A stretch of 64,000 nucleotides of DNA from Halopseudomonas pertucinogena (GCF_014646575.1 NZ_BMNN01000002.1:1-64000), one strand, 5' to 3'. Numbered from the stretch's first letter, positions 31,506 through 42,095 are shown. A program made the numbers and translations. Notes: generated by a model not told the origin, from the sequence alone.

Positions 31506-31997
31506 ATGAGAACCAAACACAGAGCCCAGCGAGAACTGGACCGCATCGATCGACAGATTCTCCGAGAGCTGCAAGCCGAGGGCCGGTTGGCCTTTACCGA
31601 ACTGGGCGAGCGGGTCGGCCTGTCGACCACACCCTGCACCGAGCGCGTCCGCCGCCTGGAACGGGAAGGCGTTATCATGGGCTACAGTGCCCGGCTCAAT
31701 CCTGAGCATCTGAACGCGAGTCTGCTGGTCTTTGTGGAGATAAGTCTCTCCTACAAATCAGGTGACATCTTCGAGGAATTCCGGCGGGCGGTACTCAAAC
31801 TGCCGCATGTGCTCGAATGCCATCTGGTATCCGGTGACTTCGACTACCTGATCAAGGCACGCATCAACGAGATGGCGTCCTACCGCAAGCTGCTCGGCGA
31901 CATCCTGCTCAAGCTGCCCCATGTGCGCGAGTCCAAGAGCTACATCGTCATGGAAGAAGTGAAGGAGTCACTGGTACTGCCGATCCCCGAACTCTGA
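31506..31997 (+). CDS. dadR: Lrp/AsnC-family regulator (probable regulator of dad genes)
   Basis: This 163-residue Lrp-type protein has an N-terminal winged helix (about 12-60: ELDRIDRQILRELQAEGR, LSTTPCTERVRRLEREG) and a C-terminal RAM ligand-binding domain (about 70-155: LVFVEISL, HLVSGDFDYLIKARI). It is transcribed away from dadA. In Pseudomonas the Lrp homologue in this place activates dad genes in response to alanine. The close match in context supports the symbol, though lrp would be equally valid. Confidence 0.85.
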   Translation: MRTKHRAQRELDRIDRQILRELQAEGRLAFTELGERVGLSTTPCTERVRRLEREGVIMGYSARLNPEHLNASLLVFVEISLSYKSGDIFEEFRRAVLKLPHVLECHLVSGDFDYLIKARINEMASYRKLLGDILLKLPHVRESKSYIVMEEVKESLVLPIPEL

Positions 31998-32035
31998 GTG
32001 CTGCCGCGCCGCAGCACCTTACCGGACAGCCTAGA

Positions 32036-33274
32036 TCAATTCTCCGGTGATTGCGCGATCACGCCCTGCTCTTTCAGCTCGGCCAGCCTGGCCTCGCTGA
32101 GCCCCAGACGCCCGCTCAGTACCGCGTCGGTATCCTGCCCCAGCATCGGTGGTGCGCGGTGATACGCTACCGGCGTGGCAGACAATTTCAACGGGCTGCC
32201 CACCATCGAGAACAGCGGGTTACGAGGGTGCGGCAGCGGCACCAGCATCTCGCGCGCCGCTACCTGCGGCTCAGCCAGGGCCTGGGCAATATCATTGATC
32301 GGTCCTACCGGCACCCCCACGGCCTGGATACGTCCGACCCACTCGTCAGCCGAGGCGGTCAGAAAGCGCGCAGCCAGGATATCGATCAACTGATCACGGT
32401 GCGCAACGCGATCCGCGTTGCGCCTGAAACGCGGGTCATCGGCCAGCTCCGGCGAGCCGATGGCCCGACTGAGAGCCACAAACTGACTGTCATTGCCGCA
32501 GGCAATGATGAAGTCCCGGTCGGCGGCCCGAAACACCTGATACGGCACGATATTGGCATGGGCATTGCCATAGCGCCCGGGCACCCTGCCCGATACCAGG
32601 TAGTTCATGTTCTGATTCGCCAGCGTCGCCAGCTGCACGTCGAACAGCGCCATGTCGCAGTGCTGGCCACGGCCGGTGGTCTGCCGGCTGATCAGCGCCG
32701 CCTGGATGGCGATGGTGGCGTAAAGGCCGGTCATCAGATCAGCCACCGCAACACCGGCCTTCTGCGGACCGCCGCCGGGCAGATCATCCCGTTCCCCGGT
32801 GATGCTCATCAGTCCGGCCATGCCCTGAATGATGAAGTCATAGCCCGGCTCCGATGCCCGCGGGCCGGTCTGGCCGAAACCGGTGATGGAGCAATACACC
32901 AGTCTCGGGTTGAGCTCGGCCAGGCTGGCATAGTCCAGACCGTAACGTGCCAGCGAGCCGGCCTTGTAGTTCTCGATCAGCACGTCGCTGTCGGCGGCCA
33001 GCGCCCGCACCAGCTCCTGCCCCTCGGCGCTGGCAAGATCCACCGCCACGGAATATTTACCCCGGTTGGCAGCCTGGTAATATGCCGCCTCGCCGCTGGA
33101 ATTCCCCTGCTCGTCCGGCATCCAGGGCGGACCCCAGCCGCGGGTATCGTCCCCGGAGCCAGGCCGTTCGATCTTGATCACCTCGGCCCCGAGATCGGCG
33201 AGGATCTGCCCGCACCACGGGCCCGCCAGCACCCGGCTCAGATCCAGTACCCTTATGCCTGCAAGTGCACCCAT
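32036..33274 (-). CDS. CaiB/BaiF family CoA transferase (class III)
   Basis: This 412-residue class III CoA transferase moves CoA between carboxylic acids. The N-terminus GIRVLDLSRVLAGPWCGQ and LADLGAEVIKIERPGSGDDTR are the family signature. The catalytic Asp lies near residue 165-170 in the SEPGYDFIIQGMAG region. The ATG at 33274 has GGAAG 7 nt upstream; earlier codons in the frame are not family-like. It is divergent from an acyl-CoA dehydrogenase gene 226 bp away, a pairing that suggests a shared catabolic pathway such as dicarboxylate or branched-acid degradation. The actual substrates are unknown. Confidence 0.9.
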   Translation of the reverse strand: MGALAGIRVLDLSRVLAGPWCGQILADLGAEVIKIERPGSGDDTRGWGPPWMPDEQGNSSGEAAYYQAANRGKYSVAVDLASAEGQELVRALAADSDVLIENYKAGSLARYGLDYASLAELNPRLVYCSITGFGQTGPRASEPGYDFIIQGMAGLMSITGERDDLPGGGPQKAGVAVADLMTGLYATIAIQAALISRQTTGRGQHCDMALFDVQLATLANQNMNYLVSGRVPGRYGNAHANIVPYQVFRAADRDFIIACGNDSQFVALSRAIGSPELADDPRFRRNADRVAHRDQLIDILAARFLTASADEWVGRIQAVGVPVGPINDIAQALAEPQVAAREMLVPLPHPRNPLFSMVGSPLKLSATPVAYHRAPPMLGQDTDAVLSGRLGLSEARLAELKEQGVIAQSPEN

Positions 33275-33500
33275 ACATAGTCTTCCAATGCCAAGAAAAT
33301 CGGACCCGGCCAACCGGGTGGTCCGCATACTATGCCGATGCCGTGCAGGGGTAAACCCCGGGGTCGACTCGCTCAGTTTCGCTCTGCGGTATTTCATTCT
33401 GCTTTATTGAATTTGGTGCGCAGTCGGCGCTAACATGCAGCACCCACCACCCTGTTCAGGGACATTTTCAGGACAACGGCCCCGGCCATCAGGAGATCAC

Positions 33501-34655
33501 ATGATTCGCGACCCGGAAACCCTACAGATTCTGCTCGACTCCATTCGCCAGTTCGTCAATCAGGAGCTGATTCCCCGTGAACACGAGGTAGCGGAGACGG
33601 ACTCGATTCCGGATGACATCGTTGCCCAGATGAAGGACATGGGGCTGTTCGGCCTGACCATTCCCGAGCAGTACGGCGGGCTGGGCGTGACCATGGAAGA
33701 AGAAGTGAACATCGCCTTCGAGCTGGGCCGCACCTCGCCGGCATTCCGCTCCTATATAGGCACCAACAACGGCATCGGCTCCATCGGCATTCTGCTGGAC
33801 GGTACCGAGGAGCAGAAGACTCATTACCTGCCGAAGCTGGCGGCCGGGGAATACCTCAGTTCCTTCTGCCTGACCGAGCCGGACTCCGGTTCCGATGCCG
33901 CCTCGCTGAAGACCACCGCCGTACGCGACGGCGACCATTACATTCTCAACGGCACCAAGCGCTTCATTACCAACGCCCCCCACGCCGGTATCTTCACCGT
34001 CATGGCCCGCACCAATCCCGAGATTCGCGGGGCCGGCGGCATCAGCTCCTTCATCGTCGAGGCCGGCACGCCCGGCGTCACGGTCGGCAAGCCGGATCAG
34101 AAGATGGGTCAGAAAGGCGCACACACCGCAGACGTGATCTTCGACAATGCTCGGGTGCCCGCCGCCAACCTGATCGGTGGTGTCGAAGGTGTAGGCTTCA
34201 AGACCGCAATGAAAGTGCTCGACAAGGGGCGGCTGCATATCGCCGCGCTGTCGGTCGGTGCGGCCGAGCGCATGCTCGATGATTCACTGCGTTATGCCGT
34301 GGAGCGCAAGCAGTTCGGTCAGCGCATCGCTGACTTCCAGCTCATCCAGGGGATGCTCGCCGACAGCAAGGCGGAAATCTACGCCGCCCGCTGCATGGTG
34401 CTGGACGCCGCGCGCAAGCGTGACGAAGGCCTTAACATCAGCACCGAAGCGTCCTGCGCCAAGATGTTCGCTACCGAGATGTGCGGCCGGGTCGCCGACC
34501 GGGGTGTGCAGATCCATGGCGGAGCCGGTTACATCAGCGAATACGCCATCGAGCGCTTCTACCGTGACGTGCGTCTGTTCCGTCTGTATGAAGGCACCAC
34601 CCAGATCCAGCAGGTGATCATCGCCCGCAACATGATCCGCGAAGTGGAAGACTGA
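33501..34655 (+). CDS. acyl-CoA dehydrogenase
   Basis: This 384-residue FAD-dependent dehydrogenase introduces the alpha-beta double bond of acyl-CoA and passes electrons to ETF. Family motifs are SSFCLTEPDSGSDAAS, GTKRFITNAPHAGIF, KQFGQRIADFQLIQ, and the C-terminal RDVRLFRLYEGTTQIQ. That segment holds the catalytic Glu of the short- and medium-chain type (YEG). AGGAG lies 5 nt before the ATG at 33501. It is divergent from the CoA transferase. The chain length or branching preference cannot be read from the sequence. Confidence 0.92.
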   Translation: MIRDPETLQILLDSIRQFVNQELIPREHEVAETDSIPDDIVAQMKDMGLFGLTIPEQYGGLGVTMEEEVNIAFELGRTSPAFRSYIGTNNGIGSIGILLDGTEEQKTHYLPKLAAGEYLSSFCLTEPDSGSDAASLKTTAVRDGDHYILNGTKRFITNAPHAGIFTVMARTNPEIRGAGGISSFIVEAGTPGVTVGKPDQKMGQKGAHTADVIFDNARVPAANLIGGVEGVGFKTAMKVLDKGRLHIAALSVGAAERMLDDSLRYAVERKQFGQRIADFQLIQGMLADSKAEIYAARCMVLDAARKRDEGLNISTEASCAKMFATEMCGRVADRGVQIHGGAGYISEYAIERFYRDVRLFRLYEGTTQIQQVIIARNMIREVED

Positions 34656-34663
34656 CCCCATCT

Positions 34664-34686
34664 GCCGGCGGGAGCACCCCGCCGGC
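34664..34686. terminator. Hairpin between convergent genes
   Basis: A GCCGGCGGG/CCCGCCGGC stem lies between the acyl-CoA dehydrogenase stop (34655) and the hydrolase stop (34700). Its T tract is poor in both directions, so terminator function is only likely from position. Confidence 0.4.
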
Positions 34687-34699
34687 TCACTCCCACTTT

Positions 34700-35656
34700 T
34701 CAGCCTTCGCGCATCGCCTTGACGCTGCGCCGTACGAAGTCGACACACAGCTGCGGCTGGGTCAACGGCAGCATGTGACCACCATCGACCAGTTCCAGCT
34801 GTACCTGCCGGATGCGGTCAACCATCGCCTGGCCCTGCTCGTTCGGATCCAGGATCCGGTCATCGCGCCCATACAGGATACGCACCGGTGTCTGGAGCGC
34901 GGAATAGCTCTGCTCCAGCTGCGGTAATACATGTTCCAGTGCTACCAGATCCCGTGACGACGCAATGTAGTGGGTGGGCCGCAGCCCCAGCGCCCCGCCT
35001 CCTCGCAGGGGGAAATCCGCCGGGGCCTTTTCCGGCCCGAATACCACATCCAGCGCCTGTTCCCGTCGGCGAATGCTCAGCGGCACCATAAGCGTCCAGG
35101 CGAAAATCGCGCGCAGCCAGCCCTGGCGAATGGTCAGCGGCGCAAACACCTCCGACGGCCCGTCCGCTGGCATGTGAGTCAGTGGCGCAATCAATGCCAG
35201 ACTTGACACCTTCTGCGGATGTTTCAGCGCCGTGGCCAGCGCCACCGCGCCACCCAGCGAGTGGCCGACCAGCACCGGCCGGCCCAGCTGCAGCGCATCG
35301 ATCGCCGCGGCCAGCACATCGGCCTGGGCAGCGAGCGAGGCCGATGCGCCCCTTGCCCGCTTCGAGTAGCCACTGCCGGGACGATCGATCGCCACCACAC
35401 GATAGTCCTTCGCCAGTTCGCCAAGCATGGCATAGGCGTAATTGGCCACCACGCCCCCCAGCCCATGAATCAGCAGCAGCGTTTCCGGACCGCTGCCTTG
35501 CTCCACATAGTGCAGGCGGTTACCCATGAGGGTGATGAAACGCCCTTCCGGCGGCAGCCCCAGCTCCACCCGTCGGGCGATCACCAGGGTGAAGAAAAAC
35601 AGAACGGCGATGACTACAAAGACCAGTCCCGCCAATATCCACAACAGATCACTCAT
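34700..35656 (-). CDS. membrane-anchored alpha/beta hydrolase
   Basis: This 318-residue hydrolase has one N-terminal membrane helix (about 3-25, LLWILAGLVFVVIAVLFFF). The alpha/beta core has LLIHGLGG (oxyanion loop), the nucleophile elbow VGHSLGGAVALA with Ser, the acid in YGRDDRILD and the His in GGHMLPL. The ATG at 35656 is the natural start; the 14 codons before it overlap the SDR gene. It is the third gene of an operon with an SDR (25-nt gap) and an EthA-like monooxygenase. It may hydrolyse the ester that a Baeyer-Villiger reaction makes. Confidence 0.87.
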   Translation of the reverse strand: MSDLLWILAGLVFVVIAVLFFFTLVIARRVELGLPPEGRFITLMGNRLHYVEQGSGPETLLLIHGLGGVVANYAYAMLGELAKDYRVVAIDRPGSGYSKRARGASASLAAQADVLAAAIDALQLGRPVLVGHSLGGAVALATALKHPQKVSSLALIAPLTHMPADGPSEVFAPLTIRQGWLRAIFAWTLMVPLSIRRREQALDVVFGPEKAPADFPLRGGGALGLRPTHYIASSRDLVALEHVLPQLEQSYSALQTPVRILYGRDDRILDPNEQGQAMVDRIRQVQLELVDGGHMLPLTQPQLCVDFVRRSVKAMREG

Positions 35657-35681
35657 GCTTTTTCGATTCCCCGTCAGTGGC

Positions 35682-36494
35682 TCAACCCTTGCCGGCAAGG
35701 CCGGGCAACAGGCGCCAGTAATTGACCGGCAGCAGGCGCTCCAGCCAGGAGAGGATCAACGCATCATTGCCGACGATGACCCTTACCCGGTCCCGCTCGA
35801 TACCCCTGAGAATGATATCCGCGGCCCTGGCCGGCGGCATGCGCAGCAGCTTCTCGGTGCGCTTGAGGCGGGCCTGCAGCTCGGCGTCATTCACGCCTGC
35901 GGGCACCCGGGCGCTGCTGGCAATGGCGGTGGCGATGCCGCCCGGATGCACCACGGTCACGCCTACCGGACTGCCGACCAGCTCGAGCCGCAGGGCGTTG
36001 GAAAACCCTCTCACGGCGAACTTGCTGGCACAGTAGGCGGTCTGGCCGGCCGGGGTAATCAGGCCGAACAGGCTGGAGAGGTTGACGATCCGAGCTGCCG
36101 GGCGCTGCTTCAGCAACGGCAGGAAGGCTCTGGTCATGCACACCACGGCATCGAAATTGATCGCCATGAGCCAGTCGAAGTTCTCCACCGACACCTGCTC
36201 GAAGGTGCCCCCGAGGGCCACGCCGGCGTTGTTGATCAGCAGATCCACCTGACCATGCTCCGCCAGCACCCGCTCCGGCAATACGGCTATCGCTGCCCGG
36301 TCGGCCACATCCATCGGATGCTCGCTGACACGCACGCCCAGCGCCCGGGCCTGCTCAGCCGTCTCCGCCAGCTGTACCGCATTGATATCCACCAGCGCCA
36401 ATCCGCAACCGCTGCGGGCCAGGGCCAGCGCCAGCTCCCTGCCGATACCACTGCCTGCTCCAGTCAGTACTGCCACACATCCGACTATCTTCAT
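35682..36494 (-). CDS. short-chain dehydrogenase/reductase
   Basis: This 270-residue classical SDR has the cofactor motif TGAGSGIGRELA, NNAG (in LLINNAGVALGG), the catalytic Ser in IVNLSSLFG and the YCASK Tyr/Lys pair. An Asp after the second strand (LVDIN) favours NAD(H). It lies 23 nt after the monooxygenase gene and 25 nt before the hydrolase gene. In this operon it would oxidise an alcohol to the ketone taken by the monooxygenase, which is inference. Confidence 0.9.
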   Translation of the reverse strand: MKIVGCVAVLTGAGSGIGRELALALARSGCGLALVDINAVQLAETAEQARALGVRVSEHPMDVADRAAIAVLPERVLAEHGQVDLLINNAGVALGGTFEQVSVENFDWLMAINFDAVVCMTRAFLPLLKQRPAARIVNLSSLFGLITPAGQTAYCASKFAVRGFSNALRLELVGSPVGVTVVHPGGIATAIASSARVPAGVNDAELQARLKRTEKLLRMPPARAADIILRGIERDRVRVIVGNDALILSWLERLLPVNYWRLLPGLAGKG

Positions 36495-36517
36495 TGTCTG
36501 TCCTTGAATCCACGCGG

Positions 36518-38002
36518 TTATTGAAAATGCAGCACGCCGTCATCCAGCTTCCCGTACTGGATGAGGTATTTGTCCTTGAGATAGTTCTGGTTCACCTGCC
36601 ACGCCGGCTTGTCACCCTGTCTGGGCAGCAGGTGCGCAGCGCGCTGCACGTAGCCGGAGGTGAAGTCGATGAACGGCTTTGCCGTCGCTGTCGGATCCCT
36701 GCGGGCCACAACCACGCAGGCACCCCGCCGATCCATATGGCGCAGCAACCGGGTCAGATAGTTCGCCGTCAGCTCCGCCTTGAGCGTCCAGGAAGCGTTG
36801 GTATAGCCAAAGGTGAGGATCAGGTTGGGTACATCACTGAGCAGCATGCCCTTGTAGGCCATGCATTCACTGATGTTGACCGGCCGACCATCGACCGTGA
36901 GCTGGACATCCCCGAGGGCGCAGAGTTTGAGACCGGTGGCGGTGACGATGATGTCCGCCGGCAGTTCGGCGCCCGATGCCAGCCTGATGCCACTGGCAGT
37001 GAATTCCTCGATGGTGTCGGTGACGATCTCCACCCGGCGCGCTCGCAGCATGTGGAACAGGTCACCGTCAGGCACCGCGCACAGCCGCTCGTCCCAGGGG
37101 TTGTAGCTGGGTGAGAAATGGCGCATATCGACATCCGAGCCGACCTGGCGCTGCAGCAGGTGCAGCAGGTACTGCCTGGCCTTTGCCGGCTTACTGCGCG
37201 CCAGCCGATAGAAATACTGACCAAGCAGGATGTTTTTCCAGCGGGTCAGATGATAGGCCAGCGGCAACGGCAACCAGCGTTGCAGAGTATGGGCAATGCC
37301 ATCGACCAGCGGCCGTGAGGCGACATAGCCAGGCGAGCGCTGCAGCATGGTCACCTGTGCACCCTGCTCGGCGAGTGTGGGTACCAGCGTCACCGCTGTT
37401 GCGCCGCTGCCGATCACCACGATGCGCTTGCCGCTGCAGTCCAGCCCCTCGGGCCAGAACTGGGGATGGATGATCTGGCCGGCAAAGGCGGCCTCGTTCG
37501 GAAAAGGTGGCCGATAGCCTTCGTCATAACTGTAATAACCCGAGCACATCGACAGGAAACGCGTCTGCAGTGTTTCCTCGTGCACCTGGCCGTCTGTCCC
37601 GGTAATGCGCACCTGAAGGGTCCACAGGGCCTCGTCGCTGTTCCAGCTGGCGGCGATCACCTGGTGACCGTAGCGGACATGGTGGATGACCCCCGACTCG
37701 TCGGCGATCTCCTCGATATAGCGCTTGATATCCGCGCCGTCGGCGATGGCCTTGCGGCCGGTCCAGGGCTTGTAGCTGTAACCCAGGGTATACATGTCCG
37801 AATCCGAGCGCACGCCGGGGTAGCGGAACAGGTCCCAGGTTCCGCCGATGGCGTTGCGCCGCTCGAGAATGAGAAAGCGCTTGTCCGGACAGCGCACGCT
37901 GAGCGCCCGGCCGGCACCGATGCCGGAAAGACCCGCTCCGACGATGATCACATCCAGCGGTTCCGGCTTGAACAACTCCTGCTGTTCTTGTTGTTTTTGC
38001 AT
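36518..38002 (-). CDS. FAD-containing monooxygenase, EthA-like (Baeyer-Villiger type)
   Basis: This protein of about 494 residues closely resembles mycobacterial EthA along its whole length. The FAD site is VIIVGAGLSGIG (about 18-29), followed by GGTWDLFRYPGVRSDSDMYT. The Baeyer-Villiger fingerprint is FAGQIIHPQFWP (about 173-184), the NADPH site VVIGSGATAV (about 195-204), and a late motif SWTLKAELTANYL. It should insert oxygen into ketones to form esters, or S-oxidise thiocarbonyls. The start is uncertain: ATG 38002 has AGGG about 9 nt upstream, while ATG 38011 would overlap that site. It heads the SDR/hydrolase operon and follows the fadA terminator. Confidence 0.9.
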   Translation of the reverse strand: MQKQQEQQELFKPEPLDVIIVGAGLSGIGAGRALSVRCPDKRFLILERRNAIGGTWDLFRYPGVRSDSDMYTLGYSYKPWTGRKAIADGADIKRYIEEIADESGVIHHVRYGHQVIAASWNSDEALWTLQVRITGTDGQVHEETLQTRFLSMCSGYYSYDEGYRPPFPNEAAFAGQIIHPQFWPEGLDCSGKRIVVIGSGATAVTLVPTLAEQGAQVTMLQRSPGYVASRPLVDGIAHTLQRWLPLPLAYHLTRWKNILLGQYFYRLARSKPAKARQYLLHLLQRQVGSDVDMRHFSPSYNPWDERLCAVPDGDLFHMLRARRVEIVTDTIEEFTASGIRLASGAELPADIIVTATGLKLCALGDVQLTVDGRPVNISECMAYKGMLLSDVPNLILTFGYTNASWTLKAELTANYLTRLLRHMDRRGACVVVARRDPTATAKPFIDFTSGYVQRAAHLLPRQGDKPAWQVNQNYLKDKYLIQYGKLDDGVLHFQ

Positions 38003-38043
38003 ATCTGCCATCCCTGAAATCAGTGGACAACCATAATCAGGCA

Positions 38044-38078
38044 ATAAAAAAGCCCCGGTAGACGACTCTACCGGGGCT
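38044..38078 (-). terminator. Rho-independent terminator after fadA
   Basis: On the minus strand an 11-bp AGCCCCGGTAG/CTACCGGGGCT stem with 6-nt loop is followed by six to seven T. It lies 19 nt after the fadA stop and ends the fadBA operon just before the monooxygenase gene. Confidence 0.92.
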
Positions 38079-38097
38079 TCTCACGTCAGGCTATAGA

Positions 38098-39303
<1,206 letters not shown>

Positions 39304-41451
39304 TTAACCGAAGAATTTCTTGCCGCTGGCGGCCATTTCACGCAACTTCTCAGTCGGGTGATACATGGGGCCGAACTCGGCGTATTTGTCAGCAATGGCC
39401 ACGAACTCGGCCACCCCAATGGTATCGATGTAGCGCAGCGCGCCGCCCCGGAAGGGAGGGAAACCGATACCGTAGATCAGACCCATGTCGGCGTCCGCGG
39501 CGGATTCGACGATGCCGTCTTCCAGGCAGCGTACGGTTTCCAGGCACAGCGGTACCATCATGATCTCGATGATTTCCTCATCGGTCAGCTCGCGCTGCTC
39601 CTGCACGATCGGCTTGAGCAGGTCGTAGGCCTCGGCATCGACGACCTTCTTCGGCTTGCCCTTCTTGTCCATCTCGTAGGCATAGAAGCCCTTGCCGGTC
39701 TTCTGGCCCAGGCGGTTGGCTTCGTACATGACGTCGACCGCGGTCTTGGTCTTGTCGGCCATGCGATCCGGGTAACCTTCGGCCATCACATCACGGCCGT
39801 GGTGACCGGTGTCCATGCCCACTACGTCCATCAGGTAGGCCGGGCCCATGGGCCAGCCGAACTTTTCCATGACCTTGTCGACGCGCTGGAAGTCCGCACC
39901 CATGCCGATCAGCCGCGCGAAGCCGCCGAAGTACGGGAACAGCACGCGGTTGACCAGGAAGCCCGGGCAGTCGTTGACCACGATCGGCGTCTTGCCCATC
40001 TTCTTGGCATAGGCCACGGTGGTGGCGACGGCCTTCTCGCTGGACTTCTCGCCACGGATCACTTCCACCAGCGGCATCATGTGTACCGGGTTGAAGAAGT
40101 GCATGCCGACGAAGTTTTCCGGACGCTTGAGCGCCTGGGCCAGATAGGTGATGGAGATGGTGGAGGTGTTGGACGCAATGATCGCATCTTCCTTCACATA
40201 CTGCTCCACTTCGGCCAGCACCGCGTGCTTGACCTTGGGGTTCTCGACCACGGCTTCGACCACGATGTCGACATTGCCGAAGTCGCCGTAGGACATGGTC
40301 GGGCGAATGGCATTCAGCGCCTTGGCCATGTCGGCCGGCTTCATGCGGCCCTTCTCGACACGCTTGCCGAGCAGCTTGGAAGCTTCATCCAGACCCAGCT
40401 GAATGCCTTCCTCACGGATATCCTTCATCAGGATGGGCGTGCCCTTGTAGGCGGACTGATAGGCGATACCGCCGCCCATGATGCCGGCACCCAGCACGGC
40501 TGCGAGCTTGACGTCGCCCGCCTGCTTGTCATATTTCTTCGCCTTGGACTTCAGCGCCTGATCATTCAGGAACAGACCGACCAGGGAAGCGGCAACGTTG
40601 GTCTTGGCCAGCTTCGCGAAACCGGCGGCCTCGATCTCCAGCGCCTTTTCACGGCCATGGTTGGCGGCTTTCTGGATGGTCTTGATGGCCTCCAGCGGGG
40701 CCGGATAGTTGGGGCCGGCCTGGCCTGCAACAAAGCCCTTGGTGGTTTCGAACGCCATCATCTGCTCGATGGTGTTGAGCTTGAGCTTCTCCAGCTTGGG
40801 CTGACGCTTGGCGCGGAAATCCAGCTCACCGGCAATGGCGCGGCGCACCAGGTCCAGGGCGGCATCACGCAGCTTGTCGTCGGCGACCACGGCATCAACG
40901 GCACCTGCTTTCAGGGCCGCTTCGGCGCGCTGGTCGGCACCGCCAGCAATCCACTCGACGGCGTTGTCCACGCCGATCAGGCGCGGCAGGCGCACGGTAC
41001 CGCCGAAACCGGGGTAGATGCCCAGCTTGGTTTCCGGCAGGCCGATCTTGGTGCTCTGGGCCATGACACGGAAGTCACAGGCCAGACACATTTCCAGACC
41101 GCCGCCCAGCGCCAGACCGTTAATGGCGGCCACGGTGGGAACGTTCAGATCTTCGAAGGCGTTGAAAATGCGGTTGGTTTCCAGGCTGCCAGCGACCAGT
41201 TCCTCTTCGGGCAGCTGGAACGCCTGAACAAATTCGGTGATGTCGGCGCCGACGATGAAAACGTCCTTGCCACTGGTGACGATGACACCCTTGACGCTGT
41301 TGTCGGACTGGATCTTCTCGACAGCCGCCTTGAACTCGGCGAGGGTCGCCTGATTGAACTTGTTGACCGACTCGCCCTGCAGATCAAACCGCAGCTCGGC
41401 GATGCCGTCCTCAAGGATTTTAACCGTGATGGCTTTACCTTCGTAAATCAT
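39304..41451 (-). CDS. fadB: fatty acid oxidation complex alpha subunit
   Basis: This 715-residue multifunctional enzyme has enoyl-CoA hydratase/isomerase activity in the N-terminal crotonase domain (about 1-190, with [17 protein letters not shown] carrying the acid residues) and 3-hydroxyacyl-CoA dehydrogenase in the C-terminal part. That part shows the NAD fold [15 protein letters not shown] at about 315 and the catalytic region [17 protein letters not shown], then [14 protein letters not shown]. The ATG at 41451 ([10 protein letters not shown]) has GGAG 8 nt upstream. A promoter and a candidate PsrA site lie before it (41560-41616). Confidence 0.97.
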   Translation of the reverse strand: MIYEGKAITVKILEDGIAELRFDLQGESVNKFNQATLAEFKAAVEKIQSDNSVKGVIVTSGKDVFIVGADITEFVQAFQLPEEELVAGSLETNRIFNAFEDLNVPTVAAINGLALGGGLEMCLACDFRVMAQSTKIGLPETKLGIYPGFGGTVRLPRLIGVDNAVEWIAGGADQRAEAALKAGAVDAVVADDKLRDAALDLVRRAIAGELDFRAKRQPKLEKLKLNTIEQMMAFETTKGFVAGQAGPNYPAPLEAIKTIQKAANHGREKALEIEAAGFAKLAKTNVAASLVGLFLNDQALKSKAKKYDKQAGDVKLAAVLGAGIMGGGIAYQSAYKGTPILMKDIREEGIQLGLDEASKLLGKRVEKGRMKPADMAKALNAIRPTMSYGDFGNVDIVVEAVVENPKVKHAVLAEVEQYVKEDAIIASNTSTISITYLAQALKRPENFVGMHFFNPVHMMPLVEVIRGEKSSEKAVATTVAYAKKMGKTPIVVNDCPGFLVNRVLFPYFGGFARLIGMGADFQRVDKVMEKFGWPMGPAYLMDVVGMDTGHHGRDVMAEGYPDRMADKTKTAVDVMYEANRLGQKTGKGFYAYEMDKKGKPKKVVDAEAYDLLKPIVQEQRELTDEEIIEIMMVPLCLETVRCLEDGIVESAADADMGLIYGIGFPPFRGGALRYIDTIGVAEFVAIADKYAEFGPMYHPTEKLREMAASGKKFFG

Positions 41452-41559
41452 CAACTGATCTCCACGCTGTGAAAGCACATGAGAAACACTGCCCGGCCTG
41501 ACCGGGCGGTGTCATGATTATTCCCGATAACATTGGAAAGCTGCCTGCGAGGCAAAATT

Positions 41560-41616
41560 CATACGCTCGTTTGATTCGGGTACGCACACCTTTATGGAAA
41601 ACCGTCCCCTTGTCAA
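41560..41616 (-). promoter_or_regulatory. fadBA promoter with candidate PsrA operator
   Basis: On the minus strand there is -35 TTGACA (41616-41611), a 16-bp spacer and -10 TAAAGG (41594-41589). Sixteen bases beyond lies the near-palindrome CAAACGAGCGTATG (41573-41560), close to the PsrA consensus (G/C)AAAC-N2-4-GTTT(G/C) with one mismatch. PsrA is a TetR-type fatty-acid sensor that represses fadBA in Pseudomonas aeruginosa. A site downstream of the -10 suits repression. The same box occurs before the SCP2 gene at 57697. Binding is inferred. Confidence 0.5.
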
Positions 41617-41660
41617 TGTGCCACGGAAAGATGACGGCAAAAATTACCGTCCAGAGCAGG

Positions 41661-42095
41661 TCAAACAGGACTTTTCAGTGGCTGCAGGGCGGCTACCAGT
41701 TCATCAAGGATGGCTGGGTCATCCGGTTCTCGCCAGTAAATCACCACCGACAGGCTCTGGCGGTCGATGCCACGTACCTGCTCGGGCAACCGTGCCAGTA
41801 CTTCCCGGCAGTGGGGCGTGTCGGCTGAACCATTGAGCCACTGCCACCCCTGGTCGGAACGACGGCAGCTGAATTCGGCGTCCAGCCGGCAGCGCTCAAG
41901 GGGCATGCGGTAGGCAATGCAACCGGTCAGCTGGTTCACCCGCTGGGATTCGCGCAGCCATTCAACTGCCAGCCCGTTGGCCCGGGCCCGCTCGCGCAGT
42001 CGATGAAGCCTGTATTCCCTGCCCCGCGGCATCAGCTTGAACAGGCTGGAAATCAGTATTGCCGCTACCAGCCCGACTATCACCCAGGTCGCCAT
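41661..42095 (-). CDS. hypothetical single-pass membrane protein
   Basis: This 144-residue protein has one N-terminal membrane helix (about 2-20, TWVIVGLVAAILISSLF) followed by a basic segment (RGREYRLHRLRERARA) and a soluble domain with two to three cysteines. The basic stretch after the helix suggests the soluble part is cytoplasmic. It stands between fadB and the universal stress gene, the place where Pseudomonas aeruginosa also has a hypothetical gene as I remember it. I do not recognise a domain. Confidence 0.75.
   Translation of the reverse strand: MATWVIVGLVAAILISSLFKLMPRGREYRLHRLRERARANGLAVEWLRESQRVNQLTGCIAYRMPLERCRLDAEFSCRRSDQGWQWLNGSADTPHCREVLARLPEQVRGIDRQSLSVVIYWREPDDPAILDELVAALQPLKSPV

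Noticed and set aside
39358..41472. 704-codon open frame on the plus strand opposite fadB
   Set aside because: Antisense shadow of fadB with skewed composition and no domain.
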